Assembly (NCBI GenBank): GCA_003151515.1
Contig: PLXS01000008.1
Span: forward strand, 62,001 to 126,000
Direction: 5' to 3'
DNA length: 64,000 nt
Origin: Opitutaceae bacterium
Lineage (GTDB): Bacteria > Verrucomicrobiota > Verrucomicrobiia > Opitutales > Opitutaceae
How positions within the stretch are numbered: position 1 is the stretch's first letter; each line of letters begins with the position of its first letter. Below the pieces are notes generated by a model that saw nothing but the letters and a program-made list of their open reading frames with translations, was not told the origin of the DNA and searched no databases. Below, one piece after another: positions 26,053-36,617 of the stretch. The translations under genes and the position numbers were made by a program.

Positions 26053-26955
26053 ATGTTGGCACTTCTATTCGCGGGACAGGGCGCACAAAAGGTCGGCATG
26101 GGCAGGTCGCTGCACGAGTCGAGCGCGGCGGCGCGCGCCCTCTACGACGAGGCGGCGCGTGTCCTCGGATGGGACCTTGCGAAGGTCAGCTTTGAGGGGC
26201 CCGAGGAGGAGCTCACCCAGACGCGGGTGTGCCAGCCTGCGCTTTACGTGCACGGCCTGGCGCTCATGGGGGCCCTGCGGGAGAGGGGCGCTCTTCCCGA
26301 GGTGGGGATTGCCCTAGGCCTTAGCCTGGGCGAGGTCACGGCCTGCGCGGCGGCGGGCGTGTTCGACTTCGCGACGGGACTGCGCATCGTCGCCGAGCGC
26401 GGCCGCCTGATGCAGGTCGCATGCGAGAAGAGCGCCGGCGGGATGGCCGCGATCATCGGCGAGTCACGCAAGACCGTCCGGGAGCTCTGCCGCGAATTCG
26501 GAATCGAGGCTGCGAATTTCAACGCACCTGGCCAGATCATCATCTCGGGCGAGCGCGCACGCGTCATGGACGCGGTCGCCGCGGCCAAGAACAGGGGCAT
26601 GAAGAAGGCGATGGCGCTCAATGTCGCCGGGGCCTACCATAGCCGGCTCATGGAGCCCGCCCGGGCGGCGTTCGAGGGGTTCCTCGCCGGGATAACCTTC
26701 GCGCCGCCGCATTTCCAGGTCTTCAGCAACACGACGGGCGGCGCCGTGTCGGCCCCGGACGAGATCAAGGCGGCGCTCGTTCGCCAGGTGGTCTCGCCGG
26801 TCCTCTGGGAGGACTGCATGCGCGCCGCGGCCGCGGCGGGGGCGACGCAGTTCTGGGAACTCGGCCCGGGCGCGGTGCTCGCGGGGCTCGCGCGCCGCAC
26901 TGAGAAATCATGGGCCGTCCGCAGCTTCGCGGAGTTCGCGGACATTACCGGCTGA
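26053..26955 (+). CDS. fabD: Malonyl-CoA:ACP transacylase
   Basis: Protein of 300 residues. It begins MLALLFAGQGAQKVGMG, the canonical FabD opening. The nucleophile elbow is GLSLGEV with Ser at about residue 91; the residue before Ser is Leu instead of the common His, a variant known in several phyla. The catalytic His is in GAYHSRLM, and the substrate Arg region LMQVACEKSAGGMAAI is present. It transfers malonyl groups to ACP for fatty acid synthesis. It is followed after 19 bases by lepA. No other fab genes are in the window. Confidence 0.95.
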   Translation: MLALLFAGQGAQKVGMGRSLHESSAAARALYDEAARVLGWDLAKVSFEGPEEELTQTRVCQPALYVHGLALMGALRERGALPEVGIALGLSLGEVTACAAAGVFDFATGLRIVAERGRLMQVACEKSAGGMAAIIGESRKTVRELCREFGIEAANFNAPGQIIISGERARVMDAVAAAKNRGMKKAMALNVAGAYHSRLMEPARAAFEGFLAGITFAPPHFQVFSNTTGGAVSAPDEIKAALVRQVVSPVLWEDCMRAAAAAGATQFWELGPGAVLAGLARRTEKSWAVRSFAEFADITG

Positions 26956-26974
26956 GGGCCCGCGTCGCCGACTG

Positions 26975-28774
<1,800 letters not shown>

Positions 28775-28811
28775 GAAACCCGCGCAAGCGGCCACCCACC
28801 ACACCCACTCC

Positions 28812-30131
28812 ATGTTCGGATTCCTCGACTCGCAGCACAGGAAGATGCGCGACAACGCCGCCAACTGGCTCGAGCTCGCCGACAAGGTCTGGAGCTACAG
28901 GCGCGACAGGCTGGCGGCCGCGGAGTCGAACGCGCTCGTCGAGCGCCGAGCGGAGCTGCGCCGGCTGCTGCGGGAGAAGGCGGACGCAGCCAGGATGAAG
29001 CTGGCCATCGAGTCGCTCGAGGGAGCGCTGTCGCGCTGCGGGGGGGCCATCTACCCGAAGAGCGCGCTGGTCGAGAACGTCGAGTTCTTCCTCGTGGCGG
29101 CGATCGTGATACTCGGCATACGCACGTACTTCGTGCAGCCCTTCAAGATCCCGACCAACTCCATGTGGCCGAGCTACTACGGGATGACCGCGCAGAACCT
29201 GCCCCCGGGCGCGCCCGCGCCCGGCGCGCTGGGCCAAGCCTTCAGGTTCGTGGCCTTCGGGGCCCAGCGCTACTCGGCATGGGCGCCCGCGGACGGCGAG
29301 GTGTCCGTGCCGCTCTTCGTGCGGGGCGAGACGGTCACGGTCGCCTACACGCTGAGGAGCGGCAGGACGTGGCTTGTCCTTCCCGCCAAGCTCAAGGAGT
29401 ACACCTTCTACGTCGACGGGAAGCCGGCGACGGTCAGGGTCCCCGCCGACTTCAGCGAGTTTGACGACATCGTCCTTGGCACCTTCTTTCCGGACCGGGC
29501 GGCCTTAAGCGAGCAAATCAGGCGCGCCCGGGCGGCGGGGCAGACCGAGATTGTGCGCATCCAGCTCGACGAGGGCCGCGCCGACACCTACGAGGCCGAG
29601 CGGGTGCCCCTCGGGCGCAGCGTCAGGACCGGGGAGGCGATCGTGCGCTTCGACATACTCGCGGGCGACCAGCTCTTCGTCGACCGGGTGAGCTACAACT
29701 TCGTCAGGCCGACGGTGGGGCAGGGGTTCGTGTTCAGGACGGACCACATTCCCGACATCGAGCGGGCCTACGGCGCGCAGTATTTCATCAAGCGGCTGAT
29801 TGGGACGCCCGGAGACCGGGTCGAGATTAGGGAGCCGATGGTCCTTCGCAACGGGGCGCCGATCACCGGATCCGACGCGTTCGCCAAGAACGCGAGGCGC
29901 GAGGGCCCCTACAGGGGATACGCGAACGCATCCCGCGACGACCCGCGCTACTCGCAGCTGTTCCCCGGCGAGACGATCACGGTGCCCGAGCGGGGGTACC
30001 TTGCGCTGGGCGACAACTCCCACAACAGCTTCGACGGCCGCTTCTGGGGCTTCGTGCCGGAGAAGGACGTCGTCGGGCGCCCGCTCTTCATCTATTTTCC
30101 GTTCACGAGGCGCTGGGGCACGGCAAGGTGA
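28812..30131 (+). CDS. lepB: Signal peptidase I, long form
   Basis: Protein of 439 residues, much longer than typical SPase I. Residues 1-80 form a charged, probably coiled N-terminal extension. One membrane span follows (VENVEFFLVAAIVILGIRTYFV). The catalytic Ser is in FKIPTNSMWPSYYG and the catalytic Lys in QYFIKRLIGTPGDRVEI. Box E is GYLALGDNSHNSFDGRFWGFV. The insertion between the Ser and Lys boxes is about 150 residues and holds a beta-rich segment (VPLFVRGETVTVAYTLR). It cleaves signal peptides at the outer face of the cytoplasmic membrane. Long inserts are seen in Verrucomicrobiota and Bacteroidota homologues. Confidence 0.95.
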   Translation: MFGFLDSQHRKMRDNAANWLELADKVWSYRRDRLAAAESNALVERRAELRRLLREKADAARMKLAIESLEGALSRCGGAIYPKSALVENVEFFLVAAIVILGIRTYFVQPFKIPTNSMWPSYYGMTAQNLPPGAPAPGALGQAFRFVAFGAQRYSAWAPADGEVSVPLFVRGETVTVAYTLRSGRTWLVLPAKLKEYTFYVDGKPATVRVPADFSEFDDIVLGTFFPDRAALSEQIRRARAAGQTEIVRIQLDEGRADTYEAERVPLGRSVRTGEAIVRFDILAGDQLFVDRVSYNFVRPTVGQGFVFRTDHIPDIERAYGAQYFIKRLIGTPGDRVEIREPMVLRNGAPITGSDAFAKNARREGPYRGYANASRDDPRYSQLFPGETITVPERGYLALGDNSHNSFDGRFWGFVPEKDVVGRPLFIYFPFTRRWGTAR

Positions 30132-30256
30132 TGCCCGTCAACCGCTTGCGCCTCGTTCCGCCTTTGCTTTGCGCGCCTTGACGGGATGCGAGCACGAAGT
30201 GTAGCTGTTTGCTACGCCTAAGAAATTGCCTGTCGCGGGCAGCGCCTGCCGGGCCC

Positions 30257-32566
30257 ATGCCAACAGACACCCCACAACGCCCCGAAGCGCACCCGCCCGA
30301 ATCTGACGGGCTTTACGGCAGGCGCACATTTGTGCAGCTCTCGCTGCAGGGCGCGCTGACCCTTGCGCTCGGGGCGGCAATGCCCGTGCGGCTTGCCGCG
30401 GCAGCGGCGACGCCCCCAAAGGGCCACGCGGAGAGCACGCGCCAGATGGCGGCCCTCCTAAGGAAGATCGTCCGCGAATCCGACCCGCTTCTCAACCCGT
30501 ACCGCTGCTCGGAGCAGGTGGCGCTGCTCCGCCCCCTGGTCGCCCAGGCCAAGACAATGCAGGAGGCCTTCAACCTGAGGACCCGCCTTGCCGAGCAGCT
30601 GCTGGACGCCGCCATGCCCGAGGAGGCGCTCGCCGAATACGAGGGGATCGAGAAGATGGTGTCCGAGAACAGCCTCCCGCTAGGGGAGAACGAGAGGTAG
30701 GAGATCCGCGTCAGGAAGGGGGTATGCTCCCTGCGCATCGGCGAGCAGGAGAACTGCTGCGCCAACCACAACCGCGACTCATGCATCTTCCCGATCCACG
30801 GGCTGGGCATCCACACGAGGCCCAGGGGCTCGCGCGGGGCGATCGCCCTCTTCGGCGAACAGCTTGAAAGGCATCCGGGCGACCTGCGCGCGCGCTGGCT
30901 GCTCAACATCTGCTACATGACGCTTGGCGAGTATCCGGCGAAGGTGCCCGAGAAGTGGCTGCTCGACCCCAAGCTCTTCGCCTCGGATTATGACATCGGG
31001 CACTTCACGGACATGGCGGGCGAGCTCGGCCTGGACCTGGACGGGCCGGCGGGTGGCGTCGTCCTCGAGGACTTCGACAACGACGGGTTCATCGACCTGA
31101 TGGTCTCGTCGTGGGCCCTCGACGGGCAGCTGCGCTACTTCCACAACAACGGGAACGGCACGTTCAGCGAGCGCACCGAGGAGGCGGGCCTCACGGGGCT
31201 CGTGGGCGGGATCAACCTGAATTCGTGCGACTACAACAACGACGGCCTGGCCGACGTGCTGGTCATGAGGGGGGCATGGATATACAAGGAGGGGCACTAC
31301 CCCTTCTCGCTCCTGCGCAACAACGGGGACGGCACCTTCACGGACGTGACGGTCGAGGCGGGGCTGCTGCGCTTCAAGCCGACGTCGACCGCCGTCTGGT
31401 GGGACTACAACAACGACGGCCTGATCGACCTGTTCGCGGGAGCCGAGGCCTCGCCGGGCGACCCGGTCAGGTGCGACCTGTACCGCAACAACGGTGACGG
31501 CACCTTCACGGAATGCTCGGCGCAGCACGGTCTGGACATCGTGGAATTCGTCAAGGGGGCCCACAGCGCGGACTTCAACAACGACGGGCGCCCCGACCTG
31601 CTCGTCTCGAGGATGAGCGGACCGCCGCTCCTGTTCCGCAACGACGGCCCTGCGGGCGCCGACACCTCCCCGAAGGCGCCGTGGAGGTTCACGGAGGTCG
31701 CGCAGGACTCGGGGATCACGAGGCCGATGAAGAGCTTCCCGTGCTGGTTCTTCGACTTCGACAACGACGGATGGGAGGACATCTTCATCAGCGGCTACGA
31801 AATCCAGGACGTCGGCGACGTCGCCGCGAACTACCTCGGCCTTCCGAATGCGGGCCAGTTGGCCAGGCTCTACAGGAACAACCGCGACGGGACGTTCTCC
31901 GACGTCAGCAGGGAGTATGGGGTGAACAAGCAGCTGCGCTCGATGGGCGCCAACTTCGGGGACATCGACAACGACGGGTGGCTCGACATCTACGCGGGAA
32001 CCGGCGACCCGGACCTCTCGACGCTCGTGCCGAACCGCATGTTCCGCAACGACGAGGGGAGGTGCTTCCAGGACGTGACGACCTCGGGCAGCTTCGGGCA
32101 GCTGCAGAAGGGCCACGGGATCGGCTTTGCGGACATGAACAACGACGGCACCCAGGACATCTACTCGGTCATCGGCGGCGCGGCCCAGGGCGACCACTTC
32201 CCACACCAGTTTTTAGCCAATCCCGGCCACGGCAACAACTGGATCAAGCTCAAGCTCGAGGGCGTTCAGACCAACCGCGCCGGCTTCGGCGCCAGGATAA
32301 AGGTGGTGGCGCGGACGCAGACGGGCGAGCGCGAGATCCACCGGGTCGTGGGCACCGGCGGAAGCTTTGGCGCGTCCTGCCACCGCCAGGAGATAGGCCT
32401 CGGCAGGGCCCTCGCGATTCGCAGGGTGGAGATATACTGGCCGGTATCGAAGGCGACCCAGGTCCTTGCGAACCTGGAGATGAACAAGCTTTACCACGTG
32501 CGCGAGGGAGCGGACTCAGCCGAGCCCGTTGAGCTTAGGAGTTTCAAATGGCCAACGATGACTTGA
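30257..32566 (+). pseudogene. Tat-exported VCBS/FG-GAP repeat protein with ASPIC/UnbV domain, interrupted by in-frame TAG
   Basis: Read in one frame from ATG 30257 to the stop at 32566, this encodes about 769 residues, with a TAG at 30698-30700 as the only break. Upstream: a twin-arginine signal (GRRTFVQLSLQGALTLALG) and a TPR-like helical part. Just after the TAG the family motif continues in the same frame (LRIGEQENCCANHN, DSCIFPIHG, ARWLLNICYMTLGEYP). Then come seven or so VCBS/FG-GAP repeats with calcium-binding DFDNDG or DYNNDG loops, and a C-terminal ASPIC/UnbV domain (RIKVVARTQTGEREIHR, GSFGASCHRQEIGLG). The break could be a true mutation, a sequencing error or readthrough. The downstream part could restart at ATG 30917 (549 residues) but would lack a signal peptide. 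Confidence 0.82.
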
Positions 32567-33351
32567 CGCTACGAACCCCCGCCTGCGGGCGGGCGCGCGG
32601 CGCCTCCGGAGCGCCGGGATGGGGCGGCGCCGCCGCGCTCGCGCTGGTCCTCGCGCTTGCGGGCGCGCTCCGGGCCGGCCAGGAGCCGACGGCGGACGCG
32701 ACGGCCCCGGAGGCGGCGCCGGCCTATCCGCTGACCGCGTTCTCGGGCCTGGGATCCTCGTTCGCGCTGAGCAACCACCTGACGGAGCTCAACTGGAGCG
32801 ACGAACAGGTGGCGGCATTCATCGCGGGCCTGAAGGCCGCCTTCGCGGGCAGGCCGTACCCGTTCGACAACGACGCCCAGAACCTGAGCTTCGAGATGGG
32901 CAAGCGGGTGCGCCAGTTGGGCGCCCAGGAGCGGGTGCGCGCGTTCAACGTGCCGGGCAACCTTGAGAAGTACATGCAGTCGACGGGCAGGCGCCTGAAA
33001 CTCGACGTCTCCGATAGCGGGCTCTGGTTTTCGATCAGGACCGTCGGAAGGGGCGACAGGCCGGGCCTCGCGGACACGATCGTCATCAGCTGCTCCGCCC
33101 AGGCGGCCGACTTGAGGACAAAGCTGCCTGATCTCTCGTCCACCCACTACAAGGTCAAGGTGGCCGAGCTGCTCCCCGGCCTCAAGGAGGGCGTGCAGAT
33201 GATGGCCGTGGGCAGCGAAGGGACGTTCCTCGTCGCGCCGAAGCTCTCCTTCGGAGACGGCGCGTGGCCTTCGGGCGTCGAGAAGGGCGCGCCCATCCTC
33301 TTCCAGGTCGCGCTCGAGGACGTCGTAAGGGACGAGGCGGCGAAGCCCTAA
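32548..33351 (+). CDS. Exported FKBP-like protein with degenerate prolyl isomerase domain
   Basis: Protein of 267 residues. AGGAG at 32537 sits six bases before the ATG, and the gene starts 19 bases inside the end of the VCBS gene. After a basic N-terminus there is a membrane or signal segment (GGAAALALVLALAGALRAG). Residues 60-150 resemble the FKBP_N dimerisation domain (FALSNHLTELNWSDEQVAAFIAGLKAAFAG). The C-terminal part follows the FKBP fold order (LLPGLKEGVQMMAVGSEGTFLVAP, LSFGDG, GAPILFQVALEDVV). The central FKBP core strand with the aromatic active-site residues is not recognisable, so isomerase activity is doubtful. A chaperone role for the upstream exported protein is an inference from coupling. 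Confidence 0.75.
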   Translation: MANDDLTLRTPACGRARGASGAPGWGGAAALALVLALAGALRAGQEPTADATAPEAAPAYPLTAFSGLGSSFALSNHLTELNWSDEQVAAFIAGLKAAFAGRPYPFDNDAQNLSFEMGKRVRQLGAQERVRAFNVPGNLEKYMQSTGRRLKLDVSDSGLWFSIRTVGRGDRPGLADTIVISCSAQAADLRTKLPDLSSTHYKVKVAELLPGLKEGVQMMAVGSEGTFLVAPKLSFGDGAWPSGVEKGAPILFQVALEDVVRDEAAKP

Positions 33352-33384
33352 GCGGCCGGGCGGGCGACGCCTGGCCCCCGGGAC

Positions 33385-35445
33385 CTAGAACCTGTGGGCC
33401 ACCTTTGCGCCGAACGTGCGCGGCGCGCCCGGCATGCCGCTGTTGACGCCAGGAACGATGAGCTCGTAGTAGCCCGCGTTGGCCAGGTTTTCCCCGAAGA
33501 CAAGCAGCGACCACGGCCCGGCCTCGTAGCCCCAGCGCAGAGCGAGGAGGCCGTAGGCGTCCTGCGTGTACATCGAGGTTCCCAACTCGTCGAAGTAGGT
33601 CCTGCCGGTCGCTGTCGCCTCTCCCTCGGCATACCAGTGTCCCCCGGGCCTTAGCGTGACGACCAGGCTCGCATTGTACGCCGGGGCATTGGGCGCCTCG
33701 TGCCCCGACTCGTTGAGGCCGGTGAGGGGGGCGTTGAACTCATCGAGCAGGACACGGGTCCAGCCGGCCGTCAGGCGGATCGTCCAATGGGCAGAGGGCT
33801 TCCAGCGCGCCTGGGCCTCGGCCCCGAGCGAGTGGGCCCTCGGCGCGTTCGCGACGAAGTAGTCCGTGGCGCTGAACGAGCGCTCGATCTGGAGATTGCC
33901 GATGGCCGTGTAGAACGCCGTCACGGAGAGGCTCGCGGATTGGCCGGCGTCCGTGCGGGTCCAGCCGGCCGAGTACTGCGTGGAGCGCTCCGGCGCGAAG
34001 GGGATGAGCGCGGGATTGTCCGTGAATGAGGAGAATCCGCCGGGGCGGATGCCCTCCGCGGCTGCCACCTCCAGGCTGTCGTTTGGGCCGACCCTCCAGT
34101 CGGCCCCAAGCTTGGGCAGAAGGACGCCGTACCTGTCGGAGCCGTCGAAGGCGAGCCCGGGGACGGGCACCTGCTCGAGGCGGTCAAAATCCTTTGCGCC
34201 GGCCTCGGCCCTCAAGCCCGCCGTGAGCGAAAGGCCCTCGAGCGGCTCGGCCGTTGCCTCGCCGAAGACCGCGGCCGTGCGCTCCGCCTCCGCGAAGCTT
34301 GATCCCTCGATGGGGAAGAGGTTCGGGATGGCCCGTAACACGAAGTTGTCCGTGGTTCCCCTCGAAAGCCAGGCGCCCGCCTCGGCCCGGACGGCGCCCC
34401 GGGGGTCGCTCTGCAGCCGCAGCTCCTCGTTCCAGCGCTTCTGGCCCTGATCGACCAGGTTTGTGAGCGGCGGCGGAATCACCAGGAAGCTGCTGTAGGG
34501 ATCCATGCGCCAGTCGGTGAAGCTCGTGACCGCCGTTAGCCTCGCGGATCCCGGCAGGGGCAGGGAGCCCTTGAGCGCCGCGCCGAAACTGTCCAGGTCG
34601 GTGACCCCCTCCATGGCCCGGCTGACGCTGTACAAGGGGCCCCCCAGGGGCACGACGGGCTGCGCGCCATCGCGGCTTCGGGTGTCCAGGAGCTCAAGCG
34701 ACACCTCCGCGCCGCTCCAGGGTCGCAGGCGCAGGCGGGCGAACGCGTCCACGTTGTCCTGGTCGCCGACGCTGATGCCAAGCTGCTGGTTCTGCACGTA
34801 GCCGCTTCGCGCGTCGTACTCCGCGCAGACCGTCGCGTCGGCGCCGCCATGAGGGTCGGTGCTCACGGCGAGGGCCGCGAACCTCGAGTCGAAGCTGCCG
34901 GCGCCGGCCACGGCCTGCCCGCCGGCCCGGGCGGCCTCGTCCGGGTTGAAGACCACGACGGCGCCGTCGGTCGCGCGGCCGAACTGGGTGCCGCGCGGCC
35001 CTAGGAAGACGTTCGCGGAGCCGAAGCCGAAGAGCCCCTCGGGATAGGTGAAGCTGCTGGGAAGGGGGATGTCGGCGAAATAGACGGTCACGGCCGGATC
35101 GCCGAAGTACGGCGTGTTCGCCAGGCCGCGGGCGGCGAACAGGGCGCCGTATCCGCCCGAGCCGCTCTCGGAGATGTGGAGGTTTGGAACGGCCCCGTTG
35201 AGCGCCGCCCACGCCGTCGACAGAGGCTCGAAGTCCGGCTGAACGTCGGCGAGCGTGGCGCCGGCTGAGGCCGTCCCGGGACTCGCCCCGACGACCAGGA
35301 CGGCCGGATTCTGGACGATCTCCTCCTCGGTTGCCTGGGCGCGGGAGCCGGCGGCGCAGCCGAGCAGGGCGAAGGCGCACAGGGCGGCCCGGAGCGCGGC
35401 GGCCGGGTCCTGACTCCTGCGAACGCATCGTGGGCGCGCCTTCAT
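33385..35445 (-). CDS. TonB-dependent outer membrane receptor
   Basis: Protein of 686 residues. Signal peptide ends near GCAAGSRAQA; a TonB-box-like IVQNPAVLVVGAS follows. The plug domain contains VPNLHISESGSGGYGALFAARGL, DPAVTVYFADIPL and VFLGPRGTQFGR, the conserved plug end. The rest shows alternating amphipathic strands of a 22-strand barrel, including the ERSTQYSAGWTR motif near residue 500, and it ends in Phe (FGAKVAHRF), the outer membrane insertion signal. The substrate is unknown. It is divergent from a secreted GH5 glycosidase, with about 54 bases between the starts, so glycan or oligosaccharide uptake is a reasonable guess. Confidence 0.92.
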   Translation of the reverse strand: MKARPRCVRRSQDPAAALRAALCAFALLGCAAGSRAQATEEEIVQNPAVLVVGASPGTASAGATLADVQPDFEPLSTAWAALNGAVPNLHISESGSGGYGALFAARGLANTPYFGDPAVTVYFADIPLPSSFTYPEGLFGFGSANVFLGPRGTQFGRATDGAVVVFNPDEAARAGGQAVAGAGSFDSRFAALAVSTDPHGGADATVCAEYDARSGYVQNQQLGISVGDQDNVDAFARLRLRPWSGAEVSLELLDTRSRDGAQPVVPLGGPLYSVSRAMEGVTDLDSFGAALKGSLPLPGSARLTAVTSFTDWRMDPYSSFLVIPPPLTNLVDQGQKRWNEELRLQSDPRGAVRAEAGAWLSRGTTDNFVLRAIPNLFPIEGSSFAEAERTAAVFGEATAEPLEGLSLTAGLRAEAGAKDFDRLEQVPVPGLAFDGSDRYGVLLPKLGADWRVGPNDSLEVAAAEGIRPGGFSSFTDNPALIPFAPERSTQYSAGWTRTDAGQSASLSVTAFYTAIGNLQIERSFSATDYFVANAPRAHSLGAEAQARWKPSAHWTIRLTAGWTRVLLDEFNAPLTGLNESGHEAPNAPAYNASLVVTLRPGGHWYAEGEATATGRTYFDELGTSMYTQDAYGLLALRWGYEAGPWSLLVFGENLANAGYYELIVPGVNSGMPGAPRTFGAKVAHRF

Positions 35446-35499
35446 GTCTTTTAAGTATTTGAAAGACTTGTGGACGCGAAATACAGGTCGATCTTTGCC

Positions 35500-36585
35500 A
35501 TGAAGCTGAATTGCAAAGTCTGCTGCGCAGCCACCTCACTCATGCTGGCCGCCGCCTGGGTGCGCGCCGAGCCCGCGGCCCTCAGCGTCTCGGGCAACCA
35601 GCTCATCGACGCCTCGGGCGCACCGGCGAGGCTTCGCGGGGTCAACTGCGCCGGGATGGAGTTCTCGAGCACGGGCGAGGGGAGGATAGCGGAGACGGTC
35701 CGCGTCGCGCTGGCCGAATGGCACGCGAATCTGATCCGCCTGCCCCTGTCGCAGGACCGCTGGTTCGGGAAGGCCCCCGACCAGGCCGACGGCGGCGAGG
35801 CGTACCGAGCCATTGTCCGGCGGCTTGTCGACCTCTGCGCGGCCCACGACGCGCACATCCTGCTCGACCTTCACTGGTCGGACGCCGGCGTCTGGGGCAG
35901 GAACATCGGCCAGCACGACCTCCCCGATGCCAACAGCATCATGTTCTGGAAGGCGCTGGCGGGCGAGTACCGCGGGAACCCCGCCGCGCTCTTCGACCTC
36001 TACAACGAGCCGACGCGCATAACCTGGGACGAATGGCAGAACGGAGGGCCGGTGACCGAGGTCGACGAGAAGACGAAGGAGACGCTCGCCTACCAGGGCG
36101 TCGGCCTGCAGGCCGTTCTGGACGCCATACGCTCGAGCGGGGCCCGCAACGTGGTGGTGGCCGGGGGCATCAACTGGGCCTACGACCTGGGCGGCGTGCT
36201 CCAGGGCCACCGGCTCTCGGATCCGCGCGGCGCGGGTGTGGTCTATGCGGTGCACCCGTACCCGCACGAATTCAAGGGCTTCGGGCGCGAGACGATAGCC
36301 CAGTGGGAGGCGCGCATGGAGGCGTTCGGCAAGAGCCTGCCCTTCATCGTCAGCGAATTCGGCTCCCGGGAGGCGATGTGGCCGTTCCCGAAGGGCTCGC
36401 AGTACAGCGACGAGCGCTGGAACCGCGAGATCCTTGGGGTCCTCGCGGCGCACGGATGGAATTGGACGGCCTGGGATTTCCACCCGTCGGCGTGGCCCTG
36501 CCTCGTCTCGGACTGGAGCTACACGCCGACCCCGGAGTTCGGCGTCTGGGTGAAGCAGGCCCTTTCCGGAAACGCCCGCCCGTAG
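35500..36585 (+). CDS. Secreted glycoside hydrolase family 5 (cellulase-like)
   Basis: Protein of 361 residues from ATG 35500, with a signal peptide MKLNCKVCCAATSLMLAAAWVRA. A GTG at 35470 would add ten residues that hide the signal. GH5 (beta/alpha)8 barrel: substrate-side LRGVNCAGMEF, NLIRLPLSQDRW, LLDLHWSD, the acid/base Glu in LFDLYNEP, YAVHPYPHEF and the nucleophile Glu in PFIVSEFGSRE. Both catalytic residues are present, so it should cleave a beta-1,4-glucan, mannan or related polymer outside the cytoplasm. It is divergent from the TonB receptor. Confidence 0.93.
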   Translation: MKLNCKVCCAATSLMLAAAWVRAEPAALSVSGNQLIDASGAPARLRGVNCAGMEFSSTGEGRIAETVRVALAEWHANLIRLPLSQDRWFGKAPDQADGGEAYRAIVRRLVDLCAAHDAHILLDLHWSDAGVWGRNIGQHDLPDANSIMFWKALAGEYRGNPAALFDLYNEPTRITWDEWQNGGPVTEVDEKTKETLAYQGVGLQAVLDAIRSSGARNVVVAGGINWAYDLGGVLQGHRLSDPRGAGVVYAVHPYPHEFKGFGRETIAQWEARMEAFGKSLPFIVSEFGSREAMWPFPKGSQYSDERWNREILGVLAAHGWNWTAWDFHPSAWPCLVSDWSYTPTPEFGVWVKQALSGNARP

Positions 36586-36617
36586 GGCCATGCGGCGCCC
36601 GCCGCCCGGCGGCCGCC

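Noticed and set aside
30134-30185. Inverted repeat CCCGTCAA and TTGACGGG between lepB and the VCBS gene as a terminator
   Set aside because: The arms are eight bases with a loop of about 36 bases and no T-tract, too weak to call.
30698-30700. Pyrrolysine or selenocysteine recoding at the in-frame stop
   Set aside because: TAG is not a selenocysteine codon, and no pyrrolysine biosynthesis genes or insertion element are visible. An error or mutation is simpler.
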